This document shows positions 20,301-29,392 of a DNA stretch of 64,000 nucleotides, piece by piece. The position numbers and the translations under genes were made by a program. The notes under the pieces are model-generated. The model was given only the letters and a program-made list of their open reading frames with translations, made no database searches and was not told the DNA's origin. This DNA is from CBDHFQ01 sp965262565. GTDB taxonomy: Bacteria > Bacteroidota > Bacteroidia > J057. The stretch spans positions 248,001-312,000 of the forward strand of contig CBDHFQ010000007.1 of the NCBI GenBank assembly GCA_965262565.1. Reading direction: 5' to 3'. The first letter of the stretch is position 1, and every line of letters starts with the position of its first letter.

Positions 20301-20505
20301 AAATAAGATAGAAAATGGTTCCGATGACTCCGAAAATGCTGAAAATATGTCCCAACATTGCATAGATCCCCAATTTTCCCCAGGCAGTTTTCTCTTTACC
20401 ATCTGATGCATCTGCCCAAAAAAAGCTGACCATAGCCACTATTGCACTCGCAAATGCCAGAGCAGCAAATCCTTCTCCTATATATCCTCCAATTAAGTCG
20501 TTCAT
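17377..20505 (-). CDS. ccmF: Cytochrome c-type biogenesis protein CcmF (heme lyase subunit)
   Basis: A 1042-residue polytopic membrane protein. It has the heme-handling WWD-type segment GGYWNWDPVENGSLVPWL (about 380-397), many transmembrane helices over residues 1-660, and a large periplasmic domain over about 690-1000 before a final helix. CcmF delivers heme from CcmE to apocytochromes c. It is longer than the roughly 650-residue proteobacterial form because of the extended periplasmic region. It is the last gene of the operon ccmB-C-D-E-F. Confidence 0.93.
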   Translation of the reverse strand: MNDLIGGYIGEGFAALAFASAIVAMVSFFWADASDGKEKTAWGKLGIYAMLGHIFSIFGVIGTIFYLIYTHQYQYQYVWEHSSNELPVYYIISCFWEGQEGSFLLWCFWHCVLSFFVMRTQYAYRYTVLAIMASVEIILSSMILGIFIPESLVSKFYLLMTLLPMGYFSWRLMKNPQLSGTVGVFSLASIFLGGFFLLMYAKGNLGFGEFWSWQTAITSIDGIAFTLYILFWLIYTLSLTVYMDAVKKQGNFFIWDIFAALLLIIIGAVAIWFEQDIWKVGSTPFLSLKDAFPNNEAYQIDPEFVPQNGSGLNPLLQNYWMVIHPPTLFLGFSSTLIPFAFVLAALIRGNYTSWIRYTLPWTTFSVMILGTGIIMGGYWAYETLNFGGYWNWDPVENGSLVPWLCGVAAIHGMLIYQKSKQYLRLAMILIVSTFLLVLYATFLTRSGILGDGSVHAFTDLGLAGQLLILILVYLVKVIVLFAFRWKDIPHKNEELNLNSAEFFLFLGILVLLFSSTQIILSTSLPVFNEIFGTQLAPPVKVQLYYYKWNVWFAIGFGVLSGIAQFFWFKLKKGKSISDALFRPFLLTTILGAGIIFWIKWRFDQFAYDEFYRDWVEIGELAGGITRIGNYLQYIVFSLADELLLFSSLFVILANGDILISMLRTSTNRLKVMGGTLAHMGFGLMLLGILFSSGYEEVVSKNITPAELEAFPEKERVDNIPLLKNRPRNIEGYQLIYKGKREALKPIKELEIIEQNEVAFKLKFKDARGDVYGMVLPNQLFRRKDSSDISHLAPVVDKSQGKPDQEIVEIDLEYTRDFLNDNLETIKPQQINKRTLYEVEFISTKDSADSFTVFPEAELNGQEGIIAHPSRKIYLGYDIYTHVSSTPAPDEDEPEYKYYDANLQMGEKFNVGNVELFIARIEDLSNNEELNEYQVAAAANILAISRGDTFFARPIYVIDKQNKPGMIEDKIDELHLALAFVGVDPEQGVIRIQVQQQVNAQQDYIVIKAIRKPLINLLWLGTFLLTFGFSLSIYRRIIENKRK

Positions 20506-20550
20506 ATACTAAGAATGATAATTACCTGTTACTTACAATTTGATTAACCC

Positions 20551-20952
20551 CTATTCGTATGACATTTTCTCTCCAGCGGTAATGTCGGTTTCTTCATATT
20601 TAGAAGGACATTTCATAATGATCTTCTCTGCTACAAACGCCTCACCTCCATCATACCCCCCAATTACGACAACCTTCTCTGCTGATTCAAAATTAATGGG
20701 CTTAGGATCATAATAGTGTACTTTTTCTACTACATTCATAGAATCCTTCATATAAAAAGAAAAAAGATCTAGCTCTGGACTGTAAACAGCCTGATCTCTG
20801 TTTACCCATTCCCCTACTATGTGAACCTGTCTCCCAGTATTTTTAGCGGTGTGGAAATCCGCATAAATACTCGCATTTTGAGAGAAGTTTATGCCTAATA
20901 TGACAAGAAACAAGGCAATAATGACTAATAGAATAATTTTTCCTGGCTTCAT
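20551..20952 (-). CDS. ccmE: Cytochrome c maturation heme chaperone CcmE, CxxxY variant
   Basis: A 133-residue protein with one N-terminal membrane anchor (about 5-23) and a periplasmic OB-fold domain. In the classical protein the heme attaches covalently to a His in an HxxxY motif. Here the aligned position is Cys115 in CPSKY (Cys115, Tyr119), the CxxxY type reported in archaea and Desulfovibrio. It carries heme from CcmC to CcmF. It lies between ccmD and ccmF in the operon with short spacers. Confidence 0.9.
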   Translation of the reverse strand: MKPGKIILLVIIALFLVILGINFSQNASIYADFHTAKNTGRQVHIVGEWVNRDQAVYSPELDLFSFYMKDSMNVVEKVHYYDPKPINFESAEKVVVIGGYDGGEAFVAEKIIMKCPSKYEETDITAGEKMSYE

Positions 20953-20967
20953 GTTTTCTTCCTACTG

Positions 20968-21168
20968 TTAAAAGTTATTGTCTTTTTTTAAGTCTTCCAT
21001 TTGTTTGTGAAGATGAACTATTTTTCTGTTGAGAACGATGAGATATATCAGAATTCCTGTAAAAATAATTAAGAGAACTGCTAATACTGAAAAGATCTTT
21101 TCGCTTCTCAAGAGTATAGATTGTGAAGGCTGTATTTGGATCAGAAATCCTAATAATTGATGTATCAT
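20968..21168 (-). CDS. ccmD: Small CcmD-like membrane protein
   Basis: A 66-residue protein with one transmembrane helix (about 26-47) followed by a basic, helical tail, as in CcmD, which stabilises the CcmC-CcmE heme transfer complex. The assignment rests on size, topology and position: its start lies 2 nt after the ccmC stop and its stop 15 nt before ccmE. Confidence 0.75.
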   Translation of the reverse strand: MIHQLLGFLIQIQPSQSILLRSEKIFSVLAVLLIIFTGILIYLIVLNRKIVHLHKQMEDLKKDNNF

Positions 21169-21170
21169 AT

Positions 21171-21944
21171 TTATTTATTGGAATAATATGCTTTATCTGC
21201 AAGAATTTCATTTAGTTGAACCCGAATAATTTCCAGCTTTGACCTTAAATGATATAACCAATATCCTAATAAAATAAATCCCAACATAGCCGGATAGAGA
21301 ATAGCCCTGTATTGATTGGACAGACCTTTCGTAAATACAAATGATCCACCTCCTGCATCACTTCCATCTGCTGTAGGATGCAATCCAGGCAATAATTTAG
21401 GAATGATAAAATATAGAGGAATAAGGGTAGCAAAAGCAAAAATATTATAGACAGCAGAAATTTTGGCCCTTTGCTCCACATCCGACATCGCACTTCTCAA
21501 TAAAAAATAGGCTAAATAAATTAATAGGGATACGAGTGCACAGATTAATATAGGATCATTTGTCCACCAAACACTTAAATCAGAATCAGGTTCATGTTCT
21601 TTCCACGCTACCCTACCCCACACACTGCCAGTCAATAATCCGAAAACAATAAACATAGCCCCCACTCTTGCAGCTTCACTTGCCCGGGCATCTACTTCCA
21701 ATATGGGAATATTATGTTCATAATCAGGATCTGTCAACCTCAGTAAGCGAACACTTTGCACTACTGAAATGGCCATCATTACGATAACTACCATCCACAT
21801 AGGTACATGGTAGAATAAATTTCTACTACTTTGTTCCAGAGAGCCTAATTCAGGTAAGGAGATATAAAGCCCATAAACCAGGGCATATAATATCAATGCA
21901 ACTGTAATACTTCTGTACAATATATTCTTCCAATTATATAGCAT
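21171..21944 (-). CDS. ccmC: Heme exporter/handling protein CcmC (CcsA family)
   Basis: A 257-residue protein with six transmembrane helices. The WWD-type region is recognisable but divergent: GSVWGRVAW, then an acidic stretch of about a dozen residues, then VWWTNDP. Conserved periplasmic histidines expected as heme ligands are at HVPMW (about residue 46) and GLHPT (about 190). CcmC loads heme onto CcmE. It is the second gene of the ccm operon. Confidence 0.88.
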   Translation of the reverse strand: MLYNWKNILYRSITVALILYALVYGLYISLPELGSLEQSSRNLFYHVPMWMVVIVMMAISVVQSVRLLRLTDPDYEHNIPILEVDARASEAARVGAMFIVFGLLTGSVWGRVAWKEHEPDSDLSVWWTNDPILICALVSLLIYLAYFLLRSAMSDVEQRAKISAVYNIFAFATLIPLYFIIPKLLPGLHPTADGSDAGGGSFVFTKGLSNQYRAILYPAMLGFILLGYWLYHLRSKLEIIRVQLNEILADKAYYSNK

Positions 21945-22112
21945 ATGTATATCGTCCTATGATCATATATAAACTGCAATATATTTTATTTGTTCCTCAA
22001 ATTATAACCTTCACTAAAGTTCACTTCAATCCCTTACTTGGCAATTCTTCCATTCCGCCGTTAGAAACAACCATCAAAGCTAATGGTCGAAAATTAAGCG
22101 GAATTTCTTGAT

Positions 22113-22802
22113 TCAATTACGCCAAACAAAAGGAAATAAAATTACAGAAGATACCCAAAGCACGAAACTTATTCCCACCAACCAAACAACATTTTCAATA
22201 AACACTTCATTATTCCATATACCATCAGATAGATCAATTTCCTTATCTAAGGCTAGTTGGGTTCCTTTAATCAGACTTAATAATACTGGAATGATCACTG
22301 GAAATCCCAATACGGCAAATAAGGTGACACTATTTTCTGCTTTAGCAGCTATAGCTGAAACCAAGGTCAGATTACTGGCAATTGCTATGCTCCCCAAACA
22401 AATAAACCCAATAAGCATGCCTTCTTCAATTACTTCTATGCTATTTAGGGTAGCAAATAGGAAAAAGGTTACAAAGCTCAATAACAACAACAATAAAAAA
22501 TTGTAAATGATCTTGGCAATAATGATGGAAGAGGGATTTACCATTGAGTAAAGATACATGGACTGGCCTTGAGATTCGGACATAAAGCTCTTAGCAACAG
22601 CATTTACTGAAGCAAACAATACCAGTAACCAAAACAATATAACCCAGGTAAAACTCGATATCTCTCCCACTCCTAAATAGGCAAAAGAAACAACCACTAT
22701 CATACTACATACATACAACAGCAAGCTGTTAAATGCGTATCTCAGCTTCCATTCTACTAATAACTCTTTATATAACAAGGCCAAAATCTCCTTCCATGCC
22801 AT
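22113..22802 (-). CDS. ccmB: Heme exporter protein CcmB
   Basis: A 229-residue, six-helix membrane protein, permease subunit of the CcmAB transporter that drives release of holo-CcmE. It shows the family features KELLVEWKLRY near the N-terminus and a long hydrophobic core. It is the first gene of the minus-strand ccm operon, 168 bp ahead of ccmC. The ATPase subunit CcmA is not in the window and must be encoded elsewhere. Confidence 0.9.
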   Translation of the reverse strand: MAWKEILALLYKELLVEWKLRYAFNSLLLYVCSMIVVVSFAYLGVGEISSFTWVILFWLLVLFASVNAVAKSFMSESQGQSMYLYSMVNPSSIIIAKIIYNFLLLLLLSFVTFFLFATLNSIEVIEEGMLIGFICLGSIAIASNLTLVSAIAAKAENSVTLFAVLGFPVIIPVLLSLIKGTQLALDKEIDLSDGIWNNEVFIENVVWLVGISFVLWVSSVILFPFVWRN

Positions 22803-22876
22803 ATGATATATATCATTGAGCAGGTAAGATAAAAAATATCATCGTTCCCTACACCAACGGAGGCTGAAGAATTGTG

Positions 22877-24667
22877 TTATTCAAAGTTATGACGAGGTAG
22901 AGAAAATACAATTTCCCATTGATGGTCAAGATGTGTTAAAGGGAAAAAATTGCCATCTAAAGATTCTATAATTTTTTTAGCAAAGAACAGGTTTAAATTT
23001 TCCTGTTGATTATTTTCTACATCTAATTCAGGTATAAGGCTTTGTTTACTATGCGTGAGGCTACTTCTAGGTTCATACTGAACCAATAAATAAAGAAGGC
23101 AAGGTTGACCGGCTTCCTTTTCTAAATTAACATCAATAAAAATATTACTGTCAGCACCATTTTCTATGATAAAAGTAAGAAGCCGGCTAAGTAAGTGGCA
23201 GATCTTACTGCCGTTTTGTTTTACTCTGGGAATGCCGTGCATTCTAATCGATTTAATATTTACCTGAAAGTTCTCTGGCAACAGCCTGTAGGCTTCAAAA
23301 ATGATCGAGGAGAAGTCTACGGATTGCTCATCTAAAGAGGAAGGTGAAAAAAATTGTTTAGTAGGTCCTAGCATTTCCCTCCATTCATTAGTAATGGGCT
23401 CTGTATTGACAGTAGAATCCGTAACTAATTCAGTATGAGATTGAGGAAGAGAGGAAGCACCCTTTTCTGAATTCCCTAAAGAGTATAAGAACTTCTTTAA
23501 TTCCTCGTGTTTCACAAATATGATGAGAAGCCCCAAACAAATTAATACCAAGGAAATACCGAATACCCATTTTAATCGATATTCCTTCCTTTTCATTTGT
23601 TTGATTTGCCAATCTTGACCGTTGAGTAAATATTGGGTCTCCAGCTGTTTAATTCTTCTCAATAATTCTTGATTTAACAAACTGTCTTGAAGGGCAAGAT
23701 GTAACTGCACACTTTCATATGCCTTAGAATATTGCCCCATCTGACGATAGCACTTAGCCAGTTCTTCATATAGATCTTTTTCCAGTGCTCGATAGGAAAT
23801 GTCTTTCGCCATATCGAGGGCAGTTTGTAATGTATCTATGGCAACATGCTGAAAACCTTGTTCAAATAATAATTTTCCATATCCCATATATACATCTGCG
23901 AGCATAAATTGAGAGTTGATCGTATAAAATTTATCAATAGATCTTTCAAAATATGCTTTGGCTTCAGATAAGCTTTTCTGCTTTCTGAGAATCTCACCTA
24001 CTAAGCCATACGAAAAAGCCTGATAGGAGGCATTTTCGATTGAATCCGCCAAATTCATCGCTTCCTTAGCATAGAAAATGGCTTCTGAGAGTTCCTCCCT
24101 TTCTGAATAAGAGGAAGCTACCCCAGAGATAGCAAAAAATAAATTATTGGGATCGCCCATTTCTCGGGCTAATTCAAGCGCTTTAAGATCAAAATTCAAT
24201 GCTTCAACCAAATTTTTCATGTACCAATAAATTCTTCCCAAACCAAAATAGCCCCGTATGATCTGTTTAGGATCTCCTATCTTCTCTGCTAGTAACAAAG
24301 CCTCATATTGGTAGGTACTGGCACTTTCATAATCTCCCACGTTTACATATAGTTGGGCCAGACAAGATTTATTATCAATTTTCAGCGTATCATGAAGGGA
24401 AACAGCTTTTTTTTCTGCAATCAGTAAATATTTAAGGGCTTCCACAAATTGACTCTGTTGGCTATGAAAAGATCCTAGTCTGGAATGTATATCAAAACAA
24501 ATCTTGTCGGAAGTCGATAGAGAAGAAGCAAGAGTAAGTGTCCGAATAGCTTCATCAAGTTGAGCTGAGTTTTGATATTCAATACTTAGGGCGTAATAGG
24601 CTTTCCCTAAAGAGTCTGCATTAAAAGAATGTTCGTAGCTTAGGATGACTCCTTGAAGACTATCCAT
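22877..24667 (-). CDS. TPR membrane protein with degenerate histidine-kinase-like C-terminus (paralogue A)
   Basis: A 596-residue protein: TPR repeats over about 1-330, a coiled stretch, one transmembrane helix (366-385), then a cytoplasmic domain. Residues about 480-596 recall the HATPase core of sensor kinases (SKICHLLSRLLTFIIENGA; NLFFAKKIIESLDG; IVFSLPR). The phospho-acceptor His, the N-box Asn and the glycine boxes are not recognisable, so it is probably a pseudokinase-like sensor. It is related along its length to the gene at 25342. The first ATG (24667) lies inside the mature protein: upstream in frame, to about 24760, a convincing signal peptide ending LPLYSQ is encoded without ATG, GTG or TTG. 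The true start may be ATT or ATC. Confidence 0.75.
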   Translation of the reverse strand: MDSLQGVILSYEHSFNADSLGKAYYALSIEYQNSAQLDEAIRTLTLASSLSTSDKICFDIHSRLGSFHSQQSQFVEALKYLLIAEKKAVSLHDTLKIDNKSCLAQLYVNVGDYESASTYQYEALLLAEKIGDPKQIIRGYFGLGRIYWYMKNLVEALNFDLKALELAREMGDPNNLFFAISGVASSYSEREELSEAIFYAKEAMNLADSIENASYQAFSYGLVGEILRKQKSLSEAKAYFERSIDKFYTINSQFMLADVYMGYGKLLFEQGFQHVAIDTLQTALDMAKDISYRALEKDLYEELAKCYRQMGQYSKAYESVQLHLALQDSLLNQELLRRIKQLETQYLLNGQDWQIKQMKRKEYRLKWVFGISLVLICLGLLIIFVKHEELKKFLYSLGNSEKGASSLPQSHTELVTDSTVNTEPITNEWREMLGPTKQFFSPSSLDEQSVDFSSIIFEAYRLLPENFQVNIKSIRMHGIPRVKQNGSKICHLLSRLLTFIIENGADSNIFIDVNLEKEAGQPCLLYLLVQYEPRSSLTHSKQSLIPELDVENNQQENLNLFFAKKIIESLDGNFFPLTHLDHQWEIVFSLPRHNFE

Positions 24668-25341
24668 AATTCCATTAACCTGGGAGTATAAAGGTAAAAT
24701 GGAAAGTATCAGAATAAAAGCAACACCTATATTTTTACTAATTCGATTGATGGAGATAAAGGATTAAAGGTTATTTGCTAATGATATGCTGAATGTACAA
24801 AAATTTACCTACAATTCATTCAAAAAAATATTTCTATTTATTTTTTATTCCAACTGATAATTATTCACATCTTTTTAAATGTTTGTTAATTGATTGTTAA
24901 TCTTGAAAAAGAAGGTGTATAGTTTTTTTTACAGCTTTCTTAAACGAAGAAAAAGTTCAAAATCGTATTTCTCACATTGAATACCATATTGGATCCCTCT
25001 TAACTTATACTCAAGTATTAAATAAAATTATTTTATCCTTCATTTGCAGGCAGAAGGAAAATATATGAACATAATATAGTTCCTGGCACAAATGGGCCGA
25101 TTAAGGTTTATTCATTATAAAAAAATATATCGATAAATATCCAAACTTAATATAGTTCTACTATTTATAATTTCACCAGGTATTTAAAAAAAATATCCAG
25201 GCCATAATTCATCGATTTATCCAGAGTATATACCTAAAAAAAGTGCTTTTAAAGAGATTTTTTACAGTGGTTTCTACCTGATTATGCTGAAAAAATATTG
25301 ACTATTGAATAGATATATCAGGGACCAAAGTCAAGACTATA
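24668..25341. other. 674-bp AT-rich intergenic region
   Basis: The first 90 bp encode the apparent signal peptide of the gene at 22877. The rest shows no gene. An 11-bp direct repeat TAATATAGTTC occurs at 25072-25082 and 25148-25158, and TTGTTAAT is repeated with an 11-bp period at 24883 and 24894. Regulatory meaning is unknown. Confidence 0.5.
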
Positions 25342-27414
25342 TCACAATAAATTCCCATCTACATCAAGCATATCTCCCTCAGAAAAAATATTTCTGGGAA
25401 AACTCATGTGATATAACACTTTATCGTCCGATTCGCTAACCAAATCCAGCTTTCCTTTAATATTTTCTGCCACTTTAGTGGCAAAAAATAGAGAAATATT
25501 TTCAGATGGCACGTGCCTTATTTCCTTTTGAATCTCAGAAATATCTGTACCCGTAGAACCTAATCCCTTAGAGAGAAGTACTTCTACATTAAGCAAATGA
25601 TCCGAATGATTCTTCCCCAGGGATGAGATCTCAATATTTAATGAGTAGGCGTTGTAAGCTTCTCCCAGATACTGAAAAAAGTAATTGAATGTGTAAATTA
25701 ATTTGGTCGAATTAGCTTTAACTTTAGGAACTCCTCCTACCCTTACAGATTTAATCTCTTTTTTCACATTCTGCGGCAACATATCAAACGCAGAATGGAT
25801 AATAGATGAAAAATCCTCAGGCAAATGTGTTGAGAAGCTTTTGGCTAAAATTTGGGCAAATTTGAAGAAGGCTTGATGTTCTTGATTTATGCCTGGATGA
25901 TCTGTCAAAACTCCATTTGCATTATTTTCCAGTCGTTCTATCTCAGCATCATTCCTATGATCTAAATCTACATATCCGCTCATAGGGGTCGGATCATCAT
26001 TTTCGCTCAACATCTCTTGGGGATTAGTTCCAACATCTTTCCCTATTCTTTTGAACATACTTTTTTCTCTATCATCGGAATGAAAGAACGTAATCCGTAA
26101 TACACTCAAAATTACCACCAAGGTGAGAATAATTAGAACGATGACAATGATAAACCGAACCTGCTCATCTTTTTTTTCCAGCTCTTCCCTGTTCCATTCC
26201 TGTTCTTTGACAGTTTGGTTTTTCTCTAACAGTTTTATCCTGTCTTCTAGTTGAGCGTTAAGAAGACTGTCCTGCAATGAAATATACATTTCGTAATATT
26301 CATTTGCTTTTTCTACCTGGTCAATCTCTTCATAGTATTGCGCCAATTTACCATAGATGTCCTTTTCTATTTCTTTGTAGGAAATTTCCTTGGCAATAGA
26401 GAGTGCTAGATTGAATGTGTCCACAGCTGCTTGATGATCTTTCATATCTAATAATAGATCACCATAAAACTTAAGATGATCTGCTAGCGTCAAAGGATGG
26501 CCAATCTGCTCCATCTCCTTCAAACTTCGCAGGAAATATTCTCTGGAAAGCTCCAGTTTCTTTTGTCCGTGATAAATTCTGGCTAACTGAGCTTCAGTAA
26601 AGGTAACTCCGAGTACGTGGTCAGCTTCTTGTGATTTGGCTATTTCAAGAGCTTCTTCCGCAAAATACAATGCCTTGGGAAACTCTTGCATATCTACATA
26701 ACAAGAAGCGATTCCACTGGTAGCTACAAATATATTCCTTTTGCTTCCATTCTTTTTGGCCAAGTCTAATGCTTCGAAGGCATAATTAAGTGCATCCGAA
26801 TAATTTTTTAAATACCATTCCGTTCGCATTAAGCCTAAATATCCCAGCAACAATAATTGCTCATCCTCAATTTTCTTCGATAGATAAACTACTTCGTAAA
26901 AATGAGTTAGCGCTTCTTCATAAGCGCTAATTCCCGTGTAAAGTCTTCCTAATTCACTGATGTTCTTTATTCTCAATTTGATCGGTACTGATTCCTGAAG
27001 CTCCTGAGCTTTGCGACAATATTTTATCCCCTCTACATATTCGGATTGAAGGTCTCTACATCGCCCCAATTCCAAATATATCTGAAACAACAATGCCTTT
27101 TTGGGTTTAATAGAAATCGCCAGTTCTAACGAATGTACAGCATCTTCAATTTTCCATGCCTGCACCTGTGTTTTGCCTAGTTGATAATATGCATGTGCCA
27201 GCGAATCTCCCTGAAAAGGAACGCGAAATTGCTCTATGACCTTTTCCAAGCTGTCAATTGCTCTTGAACGGTCTGGCGTATTCTGCGGGTACCCATGTAA
27301 GAGCATCAGGCTCCAAAAACATATACAACATCCCAATGTCAACACATTGCCTAAACTTTGCCGAGAACTGTTAGGGTTCGTCATAATCTTCACCAGAGAT
27401 GTTAACATTGGCAA
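25342..27414 (-). CDS. TPR membrane protein with degenerate histidine-kinase-like C-terminus (paralogue B)
   Basis: A 690-residue paralogue of the gene at 22877. A signal peptide lies at about residues 20-43 (ending GYPQ; the start could be Met1 or Met11), with TPR repeats over about 50-390 and a transmembrane helix near 430-450. A low-complexity linker is followed by a C-terminal domain that matches the other copy (DFSSIIHSAFDMLPQNVKKE, NISLFFATKVAENIKG) and likewise lacks clear catalytic motifs. Topology places the TPR part in the periplasm and the ATPase-like part in the cytoplasm. Function unknown; a signalling or scaffolding role is inferred. Confidence 0.75.
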   Translation of the reverse strand: MPMLTSLVKIMTNPNSSRQSLGNVLTLGCCICFWSLMLLHGYPQNTPDRSRAIDSLEKVIEQFRVPFQGDSLAHAYYQLGKTQVQAWKIEDAVHSLELAISIKPKKALLFQIYLELGRCRDLQSEYVEGIKYCRKAQELQESVPIKLRIKNISELGRLYTGISAYEEALTHFYEVVYLSKKIEDEQLLLLGYLGLMRTEWYLKNYSDALNYAFEALDLAKKNGSKRNIFVATSGIASCYVDMQEFPKALYFAEEALEIAKSQEADHVLGVTFTEAQLARIYHGQKKLELSREYFLRSLKEMEQIGHPLTLADHLKFYGDLLLDMKDHQAAVDTFNLALSIAKEISYKEIEKDIYGKLAQYYEEIDQVEKANEYYEMYISLQDSLLNAQLEDRIKLLEKNQTVKEQEWNREELEKKDEQVRFIIVIVLIILTLVVILSVLRITFFHSDDREKSMFKRIGKDVGTNPQEMLSENDDPTPMSGYVDLDHRNDAEIERLENNANGVLTDHPGINQEHQAFFKFAQILAKSFSTHLPEDFSSIIHSAFDMLPQNVKKEIKSVRVGGVPKVKANSTKLIYTFNYFFQYLGEAYNAYSLNIEISSLGKNHSDHLLNVEVLLSKGLGSTGTDISEIQKEIRHVPSENISLFFATKVAENIKGKLDLVSESDDKVLYHMSFPRNIFSEGDMLDVDGNLL

Positions 27415-27531
27415 TTGTTCATATTTAATCCATCTAAAAAAATATTTTTATGGCTTTTTTCCAAGTTCATATTATTCAATTAAAATATTATTTCAGGTAT
27501 ATTTACTTCTTTGGCCCAATCTCTCCCTGAT

Positions 27532-29163
27532 TTATTTATCGTCTAAAAAAGGATACTGATAATTAATAGGCGGTACAAAATTTTCCTTAATGGTCCTTGC
27601 CGATACCCATCTCAATAAATTCAAATACGACCCTGCCTTATCATTAGTTCCTGAAGCTCTTGCACCTCCAAAGGGTTGTTGTCCTACCACCGCCCCTGTA
27701 GGCTTGTCATTTATATAAAAGTTCCCTGCTGTATGTCTAAGTCGATCCATTGCATAAGTGATTGCATATCGATCTTTTGCAAATAATGCACCAGTTAATG
27801 CGTAGGGACTGGTTTGATCAAGAAGGTTCAAGGTTTCCTCAAATGCTTCGTCCTCGTAGACAAATAGGGTGACCACTGGACCAAATATTTCTTCTTCCAT
27901 GCTTACAGAATGAGGATTGGTTGTTAGCACTACGGTAGGTTCAATAAAATATCCCTTCTTATCATTATATGTTCCTCCTGTAACTATCTCCGCATCTTCT
28001 GAAGCTTTTATTTGTTCTATATATCCCACAATTTTATCATAAGCTTTTCTATCAATCACTGCATTAATAAAATGGCGAAAATCTTCCGGCTCTCCCATTC
28101 TCATAGATTGAATATCTGTGGTCAATGAATCCATCACTTGCTTGCTGAGGGATTTGGGCAAGTATATCCTTGAAGCGGCACTACATTTTTGGCCTTGAAA
28201 TTCAAAACTTCCTCTGGCGATCGCCGTGGACAATGCTACTGGATCAGCGGAAGGATGTGCCATAATATAGTCCTTCCCCCCCGTTTCGCCTACAATTCTG
28301 GGATAAGACTTATATTTGTCAATATTATTACCGATAATTTTCCAGAGGGATTTAAATACGGCTGTAGATCCGGTAAAATGTAATCCTGCAAAATCTGGAT
28401 GTTGGAATATAACCTCTCCAGCATCGGGCCCATCCACATAAATCAGGTTGATTACACCGGGTGGCAGACCCGCTTCCTGAAAAATCTCCATCACCAATCT
28501 GGCTGAATAAATCTGGCTATCGGCGGGCTTCCAGATACACACATTTCCCATGAGGGCAGGGGAAGCAGGAAGGTTGCCAGCAATAGCGGTAAAGTTAAAG
28601 GGGGTAATACAAAACACAAATCCTTCCAGGGCTCTGTATTCCATTCTGTTCCAAACTCCGGGAGAAGAATTAGGTTGGTCCAGATAAATTTGCTGCATAT
28701 AATAAGCGTTGAAGCGGAGGAAATCTATTAATTCCGCTACCGCATCAATTTCCGATTGATATACATTCTTTGATTGTGCCAGCATGGTTGCAGCATTCAT
28801 TCTGGCGCGATATGGGCCAGCCATCATGTCTGCAGCTTTCAAAAAGATCGATGCCCGATGTTCCCAGGAAGTCTGTTCCCATTGTGCTTTCGCTTCCATC
28901 GCTGCCATAATTGCCATTTCTACATGTGCCTGACTTCCTCTGTTGAAATATCCTAAGATATGTTGATGATCATGAGGAGGGGACATAGGTACTCTATCAT
29001 CTGTATATATTTTTTGTCCACCGATATACATAGGCACTTCCAATTCCTCTTTCCGCATGTGTTCTAGAGCTTTTTTCACCTGATGTCTTTCAGGAGAACC
29101 AGGCGCATACGCATAAACAGCTTCATTACGAGGTGTTGGAACACGAAAAATAGCATTTGGCAT
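27532..29163 (-). CDS. pruA: L-glutamate gamma-semialdehyde dehydrogenase (1-pyrroline-5-carboxylate dehydrogenase)
   Basis: A 543-residue aldehyde dehydrogenase of the single-function P5C dehydrogenase type. It performs the second step of proline degradation, oxidising glutamate semialdehyde to glutamate with NAD. It has the FNFTAIAGNLP cofactor-binding segment, GETGGKD, the catalytic Cys in FQGQKCSAASR and a C-terminal QQPFGGARASGTNDKAG. The proline dehydrogenase partner is not adjacent. No signal peptide. The start is conserved (MPNAIFRVPTPRNE). Confidence 0.94.
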   Translation of the reverse strand: MPNAIFRVPTPRNEAVYAYAPGSPERHQVKKALEHMRKEELEVPMYIGGQKIYTDDRVPMSPPHDHQHILGYFNRGSQAHVEMAIMAAMEAKAQWEQTSWEHRASIFLKAADMMAGPYRARMNAATMLAQSKNVYQSEIDAVAELIDFLRFNAYYMQQIYLDQPNSSPGVWNRMEYRALEGFVFCITPFNFTAIAGNLPASPALMGNVCIWKPADSQIYSARLVMEIFQEAGLPPGVINLIYVDGPDAGEVIFQHPDFAGLHFTGSTAVFKSLWKIIGNNIDKYKSYPRIVGETGGKDYIMAHPSADPVALSTAIARGSFEFQGQKCSAASRIYLPKSLSKQVMDSLTTDIQSMRMGEPEDFRHFINAVIDRKAYDKIVGYIEQIKASEDAEIVTGGTYNDKKGYFIEPTVVLTTNPHSVSMEEEIFGPVVTLFVYEDEAFEETLNLLDQTSPYALTGALFAKDRYAITYAMDRLRHTAGNFYINDKPTGAVVGQQPFGGARASGTNDKAGSYLNLLRWVSARTIKENFVPPINYQYPFLDDK

Positions 29164-29338
29164 AATTTTCCTTTTTAGTCTTTTATATTTTTGCAGAAAA
29201 TACGGACTCTACAGATGTTTTGAAAAAAAATATAAAGGTTGGACACAGTTGTCCCTTATTTTCTCTTAAATAATGGATAGAGGTTATTTTTCCAATGCCT
29301 AAAAGCACAACCTTTGGACGAAGAAAATTGATATATAA

Positions 29339-29370
29339 TTTGCGTACTAACTAAATACCGCCTACATTTG
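29339..29370 (+). promoter_or_regulatory. Promoter of tRNA-Val
   Basis: TTTG at 29339-29342 and TACATTTG at 29363-29370 with exactly 20 nt between them: a textbook promoter for this phylum. It ends 22 nt before the mature tRNA start. Confidence 0.85.
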
Positions 29371-29392
29371 CAACACTTTACTTAAAAATAGC

